A DNA stretch of 64,000 bases from Telluria beijingensis (GTDB taxonomy: Bacteria > Pseudomonadota > Gammaproteobacteria > Burkholderiales > Burkholderiaceae_D): the NCBI RefSeq assembly GCF_030770395.1, contig NZ_CP132480.1, forward strand, positions 1,758,891-1,822,890, written 5' to 3'. Positions 52,283 to 61,947 of this stretch are shown piece after piece. The notes below the pieces were generated by a model, which worked only from the letters and a program-made list of their open reading frames with translations, searched no databases and had not been told where the DNA came from. The position numbers were made by a program, and so were the translations under genes. Numbering within the stretch: the stretch's first letter is position 1; every line of letters begins with the position of its first letter.

Positions 52283-53341
52283 ATGTCCATCCGCCCGCTT
52301 CTTCCGCAGGCCGCCGTTGCGGTCCTGATCCTGTCCCTGTCGCCGATCGCCGCGGCGACCGTCGAGGTCACGCTCACCCCGCTGCAGCCAACCGTCGAAC
52401 GCGGCCATGACGTCATGGTACGCGTCACCCTGACCAATGCCTCGACCACGCCCCAGCACCTGCTGCGCTGGCGCACGCCGCTCGACGGGGTGGAGTCGCC
52501 GCTGTTCGAAGTGCGCCGCGACGGCCAGCCGGTGCGCTACCTGGGGCGCCGCGTCAAGCGCGCGCCGCCGGGGCCGTCGGACTATGTGCGCCTGGATCCG
52601 GGCGCCACGCTCAGCAAGACGGTCGAGCTGTCCCGGCTGTATGAGATGAGCGTGACCGGCAGCTATACGATCCGCTACCGCAGCCCGGCCATGCCGGCGC
52701 CGGGCGTCGGCATCCAGGCGGTGGTGGGAGAATTGACCTCGAACCCGGTCAGCATCTTCGTCAACGGCCCCCTGCCGCGCGGCAGCAAGGTGGCCGGCAT
52801 GGCGCCGGAGCCCGGCGGTGCGGGCCTGAGCTATGCCAACTGCTCCAACGCCCAGCAGGAACAACTGGTGACGGCCATGGATGCGGGACGGGCGATGACT
52901 GTCGACAGCCATGCCTACCTGACGTCGGGCAGGCAGTATGGCGAGCGCTACTCGACCTGGTTCGGGGCGCTGGACGCCGCGCGCGGCGCCAGGGTCACCG
53001 CCAATTTCACGGCCATCAAGGATGCGTTCGAAAATAAACCGGTCAAGGTCGATTGCGATTGCGACGAGCCGTATTTCGCGTATGTGTATCCGGCGCGGCC
53101 CTACACCGTGTGGGTGTGCCGGGCGTTCTGGGCCGCCGCCGTGACGGGCACCGATTCACGCGGCGGCACTCTGCTGCATGAGCTCAGCCATTTCGATGTG
53201 GTGGCGGCGACCGACGACCATGTGTACGGGCAGGCCGGCGCCGCCGAGCTGGCGCGCACGGCGCCGGAGCGGGCGATCAATAACGCCGATTCACATGAGT
53301 ATTTTGGCGAAAATACGCCGGCCCAGCAGAAGGCGAAATGA
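52283..53341 (+). CDS. Secreted M35-type (deuterolysin-like) zinc metallopeptidase
   Basis: The 352-residue product starts at 52283 after an AGGAG site. It has a signal peptide (cut likely after about residue 25), an N-terminal beta-rich domain (about 27-162) and a C-terminal aspzincin domain. The zinc motif is HELSH (299-303) with the downstream Asp in ATDDHVYG (about 310-316), as in peptidyl-Lys metallopeptidases of family M35. Two Cys pairs (near 187 and 258-279) could form disulfides. The N-terminal domain resembles the whole protein at 60563. Its stop is 17 bases before the vgrG start. Confidence 0.9.
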   Translation: MSIRPLLPQAAVAVLILSLSPIAAATVEVTLTPLQPTVERGHDVMVRVTLTNASTTPQHLLRWRTPLDGVESPLFEVRRDGQPVRYLGRRVKRAPPGPSDYVRLDPGATLSKTVELSRLYEMSVTGSYTIRYRSPAMPAPGVGIQAVVGELTSNPVSIFVNGPLPRGSKVAGMAPEPGGAGLSYANCSNAQQEQLVTAMDAGRAMTVDSHAYLTSGRQYGERYSTWFGALDAARGARVTANFTAIKDAFENKPVKVDCDCDEPYFAYVYPARPYTVWVCRAFWAAAVTGTDSRGGTLLHELSHFDVVAATDDHVYGQAGAAELARTAPERAINNADSHEYFGENTPAQQKAK

Positions 53342-53358
53342 AGCAGGAGGACCACGCA

Positions 53359-56193
53359 ATGGCAAATCAAGCGGCATTCCTCGCGACCGATCTGGCGCAT
53401 TACCGTCTCGACACACGCAACCGCCCGCTGCGGCTGGCGCTGGATCGGCCGCAGTCCAATGTGGATGCACTGCTACCACAGCGTGTCAGCGGCGTTGAGT
53501 CGGTCTGCGACGGCTTCGAGTTCCAGCTTCTTTGTATTTCCGAGAACGCATCATTACCGCTCAAGGAACTGATCGGCCTGCCTTGCGAGCTGCAGATCGT
53601 CACCGACCGGGGAAACCTGCGCCGGCTGTGCGGGATCATCACGGCAGCGGCATCCGGCCAGAGCGATGGCGGTATGGGGACCTACAAGCTGACAATGCGC
53701 GACGCACTGGCGGTCATGGACAAGAACCGCAATACACGCGTGTTTCGCGACAAAAGCGAACTGGACATCATCCAGTTGCTGATCTCCCAGTGGCAGAAAA
53801 GTAACCCGATCCTTGCATCGACTTTCGATGTCCAGACTGCGCCCGGGCTGCTTAACCGTCAATTTCCACGGCGATCTCAGACCATGCAATACAACGAGTC
53901 GGATGCGGAATTCATACGCCGTCTGATGCAGCGGCGCGGTATAGCCTGGTTCTTCCGTCCCGGCCTTGCCAAGGCGGATCGCGCGGTGGGCGCCCATGCT
54001 CCGGCCAGGATTGGCCACACGCTGGTGCTGTTCGATGGCACCGTGGACCTCGGGCGCAATGCAGCCGGCAGCATACGCTTCCACCGCGATGCCGCTACCG
54101 AGCAACGCGATGCGATCACTGGCTGGAGTGGCGAGCGCCAGCTCGTCCCCGGCAGCACCACGCTGCACAGCTGGGACTACCTGAATCCCGGTGGCGCCAC
54201 CTATATGACAGCCAGTTCGCCTTCCCATGCCGACCAGGGCACGACCGGCAACAGGCTGGCTGCCGCCCTCGACGACTATCGAATGACCTCACCTCACCTG
54301 GGTGATGACCATCGCGATCTGGTCATGCTCGGCGATATGGACATGGCGCGCTACGAATATGCCTCCAAATGCTTCCATGGCGAAGGTGCTGTGCGCGATC
54401 TGGCGGTTGGGGAATGGTTCAGTTTCGAGGGGCATCCCGACATCGACACCCATCCTGCCGCAGAGCGCGAGTTCGTGCTGACCTCGCAGCGCATCGCGGC
54501 TGCCAATAACTTGCCCGCAGAACTTGGGGCACGCGTCGAACGGCTGTTCGCGCGCAGCGGCTGGGATAGCGCAGAGCACGCCGGCACGGCTGGCGGCGAG
54601 CAGGCACGGCTACGTTACTGGACGAGGTTCACCTGCGTGCGTCGCAGCGTGCGCATTGTCCCTCCCCCGCCAATCCTGCCGTCGCCGCAGTTGCAGACCG
54701 CCATCGTGGTCGGCCCCGGGAACGAAGAAGTATGGTGCGACCATCTTGGCAGGGTCAAGATTCGCTTCCCGGCGACCCGGATCGAGGATCACGCTCACGC
54801 AGCCGGCGCGGGCAGCTCGGATTCCGACAGCGACTCGGCATGGGTACGCGTCTCTTCCGGTTGGGCCGGCAATGGCCTCGGGTCCGGCAGTCAATGCGGC
54901 GCCCGGCTGTTGCCGCCAGTCGGCGCCGAAGTCCTCGTCGCCTTCGCCGGTGGCGATCCGGACAAGCCGGTCATCGTCTCGCAGGTATATAACGGCGCTG
55001 CCCCGCCACCACGGTTCCGGCATGAGGACGATTTGCCCGACAGCCGCCACCAGTCTGGCCTGCGTAGCCGCGAAGTGCGGGGAGAGCGCGGTAACCAGTT
55101 GCGACTGGACGATACGTCCGGCCAGATCAGCGCGCAACTGGCCAGCGATCACGCCGCGACCGAGCTTAACTTGGGTTATCTCACCGAACCGCGGCGCCAG
55201 GGCGGCGCTGCAGCGCGCGGCGAAGGCGCAGAGCTGCGCACGAACGAAGCGATCGCATTGCACGCGGCCCGCGGCATCCTGCTCAGCGCCTGGAAGCTGC
55301 TTGGTGGTGCTGGTAGCAAAGGCGATCAACTGGCGCGCGACGACTACCTGGATCTGCTGCGTGAGTGCGGTGATCTATGTGTCTCACTTGGCAATTATGC
55401 GTCCGAACATAAGGGCCTCGCGATCGATAACAAGGAACAGGAAGCGCTGCTGGAACGGTTCGAGCAATGGGAGGACGGCAGCAACACCAGGCCGAAGGCA
55501 ACGCAAGCGGGCGAGCCAGTGATCGCCATGACCTCGCCCGCCGGAATCGGCTTCGCCAGTTCGAAGGCGATCGTCAGCTATGCGGGCAGTAACCTGGACG
55601 GCGTGGCACAACAGCACTTGCAACTCACGGCGGGCCAGCGTTTTACGGTCAATGCGGGCAAGGGCGTGTCGCTGTTCGCGCATCATGGCGGCCTGCACGC
55701 AATCGCCCACAACGGCAAGCTGTTGATGCAGAGCCAGCACGATGACACGGCGATCGACTCGGCCAGGAATATGCAGCTGACGGCCACCGAAGGCACGGCG
55801 ACCATCTCGGCCAAGGTGATCCTGCTGGTGGCGGCGGATGGATCGTTCCTCAAGCTGGGCGATGGGCCGCCGGTCCTGGGCAGCAAGGCGCCACTCAAGT
55901 TCCATGCCCCGGAGTTTACCTTCGATGGGCCGCAGTCCATGGCCGCGCAGTTTCCGGAATTCGGCGAAGGCGGTGCGGATCAACGCCTGGAGCTGCGCTA
56001 TCCGCGGGGCGTGTCGGAAGATGGGAGCGAGCAGCCGCTCGGGGCGCTCGTCAAGGACATGAAGATGCAGGTGTCGCTCAGCGACGGCAGCAGCCTGGAC
56101 GCGCGCAGCGACGAGGAAGGCAAGTCGGAACTGCTCGCACGCGATGCGATGCACATGGCCGACATCGTCCTGTCGCGCGGTGGGGATCGATAA
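53359..56193 (+). CDS. vgrG: Type VI secretion spike protein VgrG
   Basis: VgrG trimers form the T6SS needle tip and carry effectors. The start at 53359 has an AGGAGG site; an ATG at 53338 is also in frame. The 944-residue product has the gp27-like domain (LPLKELIGLPCELQIV, YNESDAEFIRRLMQRRGIAWFF), a gp5 OB-fold (VVGPGNEEVWCDHLGRVKIRF, WVRVSSGWAGNG, RLLPPVGAEVLVAFAGGDPDKPVI) and a C-terminal DUF2345 beta-helix extension. It stands without core T6SS genes, so the secretion machine must be elsewhere. Confidence 0.95.
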   Translation: MANQAAFLATDLAHYRLDTRNRPLRLALDRPQSNVDALLPQRVSGVESVCDGFEFQLLCISENASLPLKELIGLPCELQIVTDRGNLRRLCGIITAAASGQSDGGMGTYKLTMRDALAVMDKNRNTRVFRDKSELDIIQLLISQWQKSNPILASTFDVQTAPGLLNRQFPRRSQTMQYNESDAEFIRRLMQRRGIAWFFRPGLAKADRAVGAHAPARIGHTLVLFDGTVDLGRNAAGSIRFHRDAATEQRDAITGWSGERQLVPGSTTLHSWDYLNPGGATYMTASSPSHADQGTTGNRLAAALDDYRMTSPHLGDDHRDLVMLGDMDMARYEYASKCFHGEGAVRDLAVGEWFSFEGHPDIDTHPAAEREFVLTSQRIAAANNLPAELGARVERLFARSGWDSAEHAGTAGGEQARLRYWTRFTCVRRSVRIVPPPPILPSPQLQTAIVVGPGNEEVWCDHLGRVKIRFPATRIEDHAHAAGAGSSDSDSDSAWVRVSSGWAGNGLGSGSQCGARLLPPVGAEVLVAFAGGDPDKPVIVSQVYNGAAPPPRFRHEDDLPDSRHQSGLRSREVRGERGNQLRLDDTSGQISAQLASDHAATELNLGYLTEPRRQGGAAARGEGAELRTNEAIALHAARGILLSAWKLLGGAGSKGDQLARDDYLDLLRECGDLCVSLGNYASEHKGLAIDNKEQEALLERFEQWEDGSNTRPKATQAGEPVIAMTSPAGIGFASSKAIVSYAGSNLDGVAQQHLQLTAGQRFTVNAGKGVSLFAHHGGLHAIAHNGKLLMQSQHDDTAIDSARNMQLTATEGTATISAKVILLVAADGSFLKLGDGPPVLGSKAPLKFHAPEFTFDGPQSMAAQFPEFGEGGADQRLELRYPRGVSEDGSEQPLGALVKDMKMQVSLSDGSSLDARSDEEGKSELLARDAMHMADIVLSRGGDR

Positions 56194-56204
56194 CGGAGAG
56201 ACCG

Positions 56205-58472
56205 ATGTCCGGAAAAAACTATCCGAAACCTGAATACACCCTCAAGCGCACGAGCGCGGTGTTGCAACCGGGCCGTACCCGCGACAAGGTGATCGAGGTG
56301 CCGCGCGAACAGCCTTGCAACATCATCGTGGTGCATGGCGTGAACGACGTGGGCACCGGCTACTGCGAAGTCGAGGAAGGATTGTGCGCAGGGTTGCAAG
56401 ACCGGCTGCTGCGCCGGTTCAAGCCCGCCGCCTACAAGATGCCCGGCGCGGACGACAAGAAGGTCGCACTGGAAGATCCCGATGCGGTGTTCTTCAAACG
56501 CAGCGTGGCGACCGATACCGACAGCCCCGTGATTCCATTCTACTGGGGCTATCGCGAAATCAAGGATGCGTCCAAGACCGTGAATGGTCAGAAGACCGAC
56601 CGCAACGGTAATCGTCTCGACAAGGACTTGTCCAAGGGCGGCGGGCCGTTCGGCAATGCCACCAGCAGCCTGCCCGATATGTGGAACCGCGGTGTGTACG
56701 CCCCACACGATCCGGTCGGCGATCCACTCAGGCCCGTCAAGACGGGACCGGGGCGCATGTACATGGTCCTGGCCGCGCGCCGCCTGGCGGCGCTGGTGAC
56801 GATGATCCGGCAATACGAGCCAGAGGACACCGTCAACATCGTCGCGCACAGCCAGGGTTGCCTGCTGAGCCTGCTCGCCCAGGCACTCCTGATGGAGATG
56901 GGCGAGCGCACCGCCGATACGCTCGTCCTCACTCATCCTCCGTACAGCCTCGATGAGGAAATGGGCCTGCTGATGAAAGGACTGACCCACTTCCAGGGTG
57001 ACAAGGACCAGGCGATGAACGACTTCTACGCCCTGATAGAAGGCCGGCAAAGCATCGATGCACGGTTGCAGACGTTGATCAACATCGTCAGCGGCGTGGC
57101 GAAGTGCAAGGCGTCAGAACCGGTGTTTGGCCGAATCAGCGAGGGCGACAGTGGAGGCATGGTCCACGGCCACTGGAAGCCTGACGGCGATCGTGATAAC
57201 CGCGGCAAGGTCTACCTGTATTTCTGCCCGGAAGACATGACCGTGGCACTCGACAATATGCGGGGTATCGGCTGGCAGGGCGTGCCCGATTCGGTCACCG
57301 ATACCCGCCAGCGAACCACGGCAATGGCTGGGGTAATGGCGAGCAAGGCGAGTCATGGCGCTCCCAGTGCGCTGTTGCACGCAACGCGCAATGCGCTGGG
57401 CGATCTTGGACCGATGTTCGGCCAACGGGTGTTCACTGCCAAACACCGGACCGCGCCTGGGGCTGGCACGCCTGGTCCGGTGCTGGTCGGACGGCCACCC
57501 CACGATTTCACTCTGCGCCTTCGGGGAGAGGACGATCACGCACATGTCGCCGCCAGTGGCCGCGACATGCGCGAATCGCTGCCGATGGTGCGCACGCCTG
57601 GCATCCAGGGCAATGCATCCGGGGCGGAACGCTATGGGATCAGGAGGATCAATGGCGAGGCGCTCAAGACGCCTTTTCAGGCAGATCTGCGCGGAGGACA
57701 AATCGACGGCGACAAGATTCCGGCCAGTTCCAGGCAGGGAGGCCTCAAGCCGGAGGAATGGGGGCCGTGCGACGAAGTCGATCCCATTGATGCCGCGATC
57801 GCCATTACCAGTGGCGCCGGCTTGCAGGTCAGGCGCGAGGTGCTGCCAGCGTCTATGAGCGAAGCGGCAAGCAGCCGCCGCATCGGTCCGGTGGTTGGCG
57901 ACGATCTGAAGAAATTGGAAGACGCATATAACCGGCTGAAGAAAGTCGATGCCAACAAGCCTGACGATATGTACCGGATTCTTGCGGGCAGACGCCACAA
58001 TGATCAGTCCGTTGTGGCTGACGTGCAGGAAAGTCCCAATGCGGCAAGGGTGCGCTGGCAGCATGAATACAGCCCGAAGTCTTTTCATAGCGCGATCTTT
58101 GCCAGCCGCAAGAATCATCGGCATGTGACGGCTTATGACCTGTCGATTGGGAGTGGAAAGGCCGTGAGTGATCCCCTGTTTCGTGACTACTTGTGCGCGG
58201 TAGCAGACTGGCGGCTCCAAATACTGAATTCGGAAACCCGCCCTCGTTCCGGCATATTGACCTGGAACGCCTTTCTCAGTCTTTTCAGTTCGTACTATGC
58301 AAACGAACCTGATTGGCGCAAGCAGCTTATTCATGGTAATGCGAGGTATTACAGTGAAGGAGTGCTCCCATCCGGACTTCCTCTGCTAACCGGGAAACTC
58401 TGGGACATCGTCATCTCGGAAACAACATCGGGCAAGCGTGTCTCGGCGACCGTCGTGAAAGGGAAGTCATGA
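56205..58472 (+). CDS. T6SS lipase effector, Tle3 (DUF3274) family
   Basis: The 755-residue product has an alpha/beta-hydrolase core with the oxyanion-type HGVNDVG (44-50) and the nucleophile elbow VAHSQG with Ser216, the pattern of T6SS antibacterial phospholipases of the Tle3 family. The C-terminal part (about 520-755) carries the Tle3-specific region. It lies 11 bases after vgrG and overlaps the next gene by 4 bases. It is expected to damage target-cell membranes after delivery by this VgrG. Confidence 0.87.
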   Translation: MSGKNYPKPEYTLKRTSAVLQPGRTRDKVIEVPREQPCNIIVVHGVNDVGTGYCEVEEGLCAGLQDRLLRRFKPAAYKMPGADDKKVALEDPDAVFFKRSVATDTDSPVIPFYWGYREIKDASKTVNGQKTDRNGNRLDKDLSKGGGPFGNATSSLPDMWNRGVYAPHDPVGDPLRPVKTGPGRMYMVLAARRLAALVTMIRQYEPEDTVNIVAHSQGCLLSLLAQALLMEMGERTADTLVLTHPPYSLDEEMGLLMKGLTHFQGDKDQAMNDFYALIEGRQSIDARLQTLINIVSGVAKCKASEPVFGRISEGDSGGMVHGHWKPDGDRDNRGKVYLYFCPEDMTVALDNMRGIGWQGVPDSVTDTRQRTTAMAGVMASKASHGAPSALLHATRNALGDLGPMFGQRVFTAKHRTAPGAGTPGPVLVGRPPHDFTLRLRGEDDHAHVAASGRDMRESLPMVRTPGIQGNASGAERYGIRRINGEALKTPFQADLRGGQIDGDKIPASSRQGGLKPEEWGPCDEVDPIDAAIAITSGAGLQVRREVLPASMSEAASSRRIGPVVGDDLKKLEDAYNRLKKVDANKPDDMYRILAGRRHNDQSVVADVQESPNAARVRWQHEYSPKSFHSAIFASRKNHRHVTAYDLSIGSGKAVSDPLFRDYLCAVADWRLQILNSETRPRSGILTWNAFLSLFSSYYANEPDWRKQLIHGNARYYSEGVLPSGLPLLTGKLWDIVISETTSGKRVSATVVKGKS

Positions 58473-60271
58473 TCGAAATTGAGGATTGCAAGAGCAGACC
58501 ACCCAAGAAATGGAAATACATTCTGGGCGCATTTATCACATTCCCATTTCTATTCCTTCTTTGGATTTTTTTTGATTTCCGGGTACTGCGTCCGGAACTT
58601 GCCAACATTGACGTGGGGACGACGATGGATAAAGTACGCTGGTTCGGCATTCCGATCCTGTTTGTAACGATCCTGTTCGGTGGCAAGTGGTTGATAGACG
58701 CTTACGATGCACATGAGCGAAAGGGTAAATGGAAAATTAAGGTCCAATTACTTGAGGAGCAAGATGCACGCGAGAGGATATCCGAGCAATCCAGACGCGA
58801 ATATGTACTTGAAGTGCTACGCGTGGGAATAACGGTTGAGAAATACCGTCAAGGAAAATTATGGCACGCACTACAGCAAGGTGAGCCTCACAGCAGTATT
58901 CGCGAGCCTGACCCCAAAAAATACCCATGGACCGATCTCGATAAAATGGGCCAGACAGGTGACCGTTCCTGCGACGCGCTTGAGAACGGCGCCGACGCAT
59001 CGCCCATGTTCTGGGGTGTGCCTTCCATGTATGCCGGCGGACCGATTGACAATCCCAAGTACAAGCCAAGCGACGTTTCGCCCAAGGCTGGACTCGCCGC
59101 TAGCGCCGACGGAACCGGCATGGCCTGGCATTTGTTCGCCATCGGCCCGTGGGCCCTTTCGGAGCGCCCAGATCAATTGCTGGAACAAGCATTCACATTC
59201 TTCGATGCGTATCCTGACCTCCCCTATCTCGTGCTGATGAGCACCGAAAGTGATGCAGAGCGGGATGACAGGCAGTTGCCCGATATGGACCGCCGCGTCC
59301 AAACTGGTCACTACATTCCGGAATACTCCGATGCCAGTGCGGTCCTCATTCTTGCCCGCAGAGAGCGAGTAGAACCGCTTCGCCCCTATGTCTGGGACGA
59401 CCCGGACAACGACTACCTGCAGGAAAACCTACGGCGCATGTACATCCGGCTTGAAAAGACAGTTCCAATGCGCAAAGAGCTGAAAGACGAATTCCCTGGA
59501 ATGAGCCGGCAACCCACCGTTGCCGAATGGCTCCCCGCCGCCGCCGAATTCGCCAAGCGCCCCGTCTTCGAGAAAGAAGACGGCACGTTGCTCGACTCCT
59601 TCAAACGCTGGAAAAACCATCCGCCGAAGGACTGGAAACCGACCCCCTGGTTCCCGCTTCCCTGGAACCGCAACCAGATGGACACCTTCGACCGGCTCCC
59701 TTCGCTGGGATTCGTGCACCGTCCCGTCTTCGTCAAATTCGAGGATGAGCAAGGGCAGCCAATCACACGCCGCGATGCGCGCCAGAAAATCCTCGAAGCA
59801 GGCTGGCAGCAAGCGCTGCTGACCTTGCCGGCAGCACGTCGGACGAAAGGCCCGGCCCGCATCATCGCCGCCTTCAACAACAACACCGAGCAACGCATCG
59901 CGCTGGAAGGCATGCTGCACAGCTATGCAGCCCAAGGCGGCCCCGAGATCGACAGCGGCAAGACTTCACAATTCATCAATACCGACAGCCGCATGGGCAA
60001 CACCGGCGCAGCAACCTTCTTCGTACAGATGGCGGTCGGCGTCATGGGCAGCTATATCGACGGTGGACCGTCGGCCGCCATCAACCTGCGCGACCCGACT
60101 GGCGCCAGCATCGTCTTCATCAGCCCACCGAGCGACGAGAACCGCCAGAAGCAAGGCGCGAATGTATTCAGGCACATGGTTGAACCGTCGATCGACCCGA
60201 AAAACTATGAGCCGCCGACCGTCGCGGCAGTCATGGGCATGCAAGCGGAGACGAGCGATACGGCAAACTAA
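58469..60271 (+). CDS. Tla3-like (DUF2875) T6SS lipase adaptor
   Basis: The 600-residue product has two N-terminal membrane segments (about 17-38 and 58-76) and a large periplasmic domain matching DUF2875 in layout (LPYLVLMSTESDAERDDR, GTLLDSFKRWKNHPP, GGPSAAINLRDPTGASIVFISPPSDENRQKQG). In enteroaggregative E. coli the DUF2875 protein Tla3 helps load Tle3 onto VgrG from the periplasmic side. Its start overlaps the lipase stop (ATGA). Tle3 immunity proteins are different, smaller proteins; none is recognised here. Confidence 0.75.
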   Translation: MIEIEDCKSRPPKKWKYILGAFITFPFLFLLWIFFDFRVLRPELANIDVGTTMDKVRWFGIPILFVTILFGGKWLIDAYDAHERKGKWKIKVQLLEEQDARERISEQSRREYVLEVLRVGITVEKYRQGKLWHALQQGEPHSSIREPDPKKYPWTDLDKMGQTGDRSCDALENGADASPMFWGVPSMYAGGPIDNPKYKPSDVSPKAGLAASADGTGMAWHLFAIGPWALSERPDQLLEQAFTFFDAYPDLPYLVLMSTESDAERDDRQLPDMDRRVQTGHYIPEYSDASAVLILARRERVEPLRPYVWDDPDNDYLQENLRRMYIRLEKTVPMRKELKDEFPGMSRQPTVAEWLPAAAEFAKRPVFEKEDGTLLDSFKRWKNHPPKDWKPTPWFPLPWNRNQMDTFDRLPSLGFVHRPVFVKFEDEQGQPITRRDARQKILEAGWQQALLTLPAARRTKGPARIIAAFNNNTEQRIALEGMLHSYAAQGGPEIDSGKTSQFINTDSRMGNTGAATFFVQMAVGVMGSYIDGGPSAAINLRDPTGASIVFISPPSDENRQKQGANVFRHMVEPSIDPKNYEPPTVAAVMGMQAETSDTAN

Positions 60272-60294
60272 TCTGCAATCGGGGAGCAACCATC

Positions 60295-60561
60295 ATGCGC
60301 AATATCGTCAGGCTCGGGGACGCCACGTCCCATGGCGGAAAAGTCATCAGTGCCAGTGCACGCCACCTCAAGGTCGGCGGCATTGCGGTCGCCTGCGTCG
60401 GTGACACCTGCAGTTGCCCGATCCCCGGCCACAACGGCTGCAAGATCGCCACCGGCTCCGATCATCACAAAGTCGATGGCAAGGCGGTCGCCTTCCATGG
60501 CGACAAGACCAGCTGCGGCGCGTCCCTGATCGCCAGCGCCGCGAACTGCAAGACGCCTTAG
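60295..60561 (+). CDS. PAAR domain protein (T6SS spike tip)
   Basis: The 88-residue protein consists of one PAAR domain: VRLGDATSHGGKVI at the start, GIAVACVGDTCSCPIPGHNG in the middle and HHKVDGKAVAFHGDKTSCGASLI at the end. Its conserved His and Cys residues would bind the zinc at the tip. PAAR proteins sharpen the VgrG spike and may carry effectors. It is the last plus-strand gene of the module and its stop is 1 base from the convergent gene at 60563. Confidence 0.93.
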   Translation: MRNIVRLGDATSHGGKVISASARHLKVGGIAVACVGDTCSCPIPGHNGCKIATGSDHHKVDGKAVAFHGDKTSCGASLIASAANCKTP

Positions 60562-60562
60562 A

Positions 60563-61078
60563 TCAGTTGGCGCCCGGGCGCGCGGTAAACGAAAACTTCA
60601 CCGGCAACGCCGGACTGCTCTTGATGCTGGCCGCGTCGAGCCTGCCCAGGCTGGACAGCCACGGCCCCGCATAGCGGATCTCGTAACTGTGCTGCCCCGG
60701 CTTGAACGCATATGCCTGGGTGATGTCGATCGTGTTCAGGTGGGTGGTCTGCGGCTTGACCTCGAGGTAGTCGGCCGGCCCCAGCGGGGCGCGCTTGACC
60801 ATGCGGCCGGTATACGCCACTTCTGCCTGCGGCGTGCGCAAGTCGAAGCGCGGGGCGCTCAGGTCGTCGCCCAGGGCGATCTCGCGCGGGATCCACACCG
60901 ACTGGTCGCCGCGGTTCTCGATCAGCACCCGCACCTTGACCGACTTGGTCCCGGTCTCGACTTCGAGCCTGTGATGCACATTCACCTTGGCCTCCACGGC
61001 CTTGACCGCGCCGGCCAGTCCGCCCAGCGCCAGCAGCGTCGCCAGCACAGTAGCTGGCATGCTTCGTTTGACATGCAT
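60563..61078 (-). CDS. Exported protein resembling the N-domain of the M35 peptidase
   Basis: The 171-residue product starts at 61078 with an AAGGAGG site and has a signal peptide (MHVKRSMPATVLATLLALGGLAGAV...). The mature part resembles the N-terminal domain of the peptidase at 52283: VKRAPLGPADY here against VKRAPPGPSDY there, preceded by a similar PLFEVR/PRFDLR strand and followed by an ending YEIRY / YTIRY. It lacks the catalytic domain. It could be a free propeptide-like inhibitor or a binding protein. It faces the PAAR gene, outside the T6SS operon. Function is not known. Confidence 0.8.
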   Translation of the reverse strand: MHVKRSMPATVLATLLALGGLAGAVKAVEAKVNVHHRLEVETGTKSVKVRVLIENRGDQSVWIPREIALGDDLSAPRFDLRTPQAEVAYTGRMVKRAPLGPADYLEVKPQTTHLNTIDITQAYAFKPGQHSYEIRYAGPWLSSLGRLDAASIKSSPALPVKFSFTARPGAN

Positions 61079-61176
61079 CTTGCCTCCTTCCGACACGGGG
61101 CCACACGGTTTCAAGAAACGACTTGCCGCACACGCGACAAGCGCCTTCCGATTATGACACGAGTAGTCTGTACAGT

Positions 61177-61932
61177 TCAGGGCAGTATGTTACCGCCTGT
61201 TTCAGGCAGGGCCGCCAGGATCGTCACCGCCACCCGCCGGTTGCGCGTCTGCCCTTCCACATCGGTGTTCGGCGCCACCGGCCGCGTATCGGCGAAGCCG
61301 ATCGCCGACAGCCGCGGCGGCTGCAGGCCGTTGTCGATGAACAGCCGCACCACGCTGGCCGCGCGCGCCGTCGACAGTTCCCAGTTCGATGGATAGATCG
61401 TGCTGGCGATCGGCACGTCGTCGGTATGCCCCTCGACCTCGATGCGGTGGGTATCTTCTTTCAGCAGGCCCGCCACCGCGCCCAGCACCTCGCGCGCTTC
61501 CGGATCGAGCACGGCCTGGCCCTGCTCGAACAGCACGCTGGCATTGATCTCGACGCTGATGCCGCGCGCATTCTGCGTCACCCGCACCTGGCCCGACTTC
61601 ACCAGCGGCAGCAGGGTCGCCGACAGGTCGCGCGCCATCACGCCCATTCGCTCCTGCTCGCGGCGCGCGGCCTCGTTGCGCTTGCGGTTGATGATGTGCG
61701 ACAGCGGCAGCACCGGTTCCACATTGGTGTTCACTTGCGTGGCCGCCCCGCGCCCGCCGAAGGCGTCGCCCAGGGCGTCGGACAGCACCTGGTATTTACC
61801 TTCGTTGACGATGGAGATCGCATACATCACCACGAAGAAGGCGAACAGCAGCGTGATCAGGTCGGCGTAGGAGATCAGCCAGCGCTCGTGGTGCTCTTGC
61901 GGGACGTCGTCGTCGTAGCGCTTGCGGGCCAT
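61177..61932 (-). CDS. motD: Flagellar motor stator protein MotD (MotB family)
   Basis: The 251-residue product is a stator B-subunit: a short cytoplasmic N-terminus, one membrane helix with the proton-carrying Asp in ISYADLITLLFAFFVVMYAIS, and a C-terminal OmpA-like peptidoglycan-binding domain (VEGHTDDVPIAS, ELSTARAASVVRLFI). It forms the stator with MotC just upstream, 15 bases away. In Pseudomonas MotCD is one of two stator sets, favoured on surfaces. A MotAB set is not in this window. Confidence 0.94.
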   Translation of the reverse strand: MARKRYDDDVPQEHHERWLISYADLITLLFAFFVVMYAISIVNEGKYQVLSDALGDAFGGRGAATQVNTNVEPVLPLSHIINRKRNEAARREQERMGVMARDLSATLLPLVKSGQVRVTQNARGISVEINASVLFEQGQAVLDPEAREVLGAVAGLLKEDTHRIEVEGHTDDVPIASTIYPSNWELSTARAASVVRLFIDNGLQPPRLSAIGFADTRPVAPNTDVEGQTRNRRVAVTILAALPETGGNILP

Positions 61933-61947
61933 GACTTCCCTCCCCGC

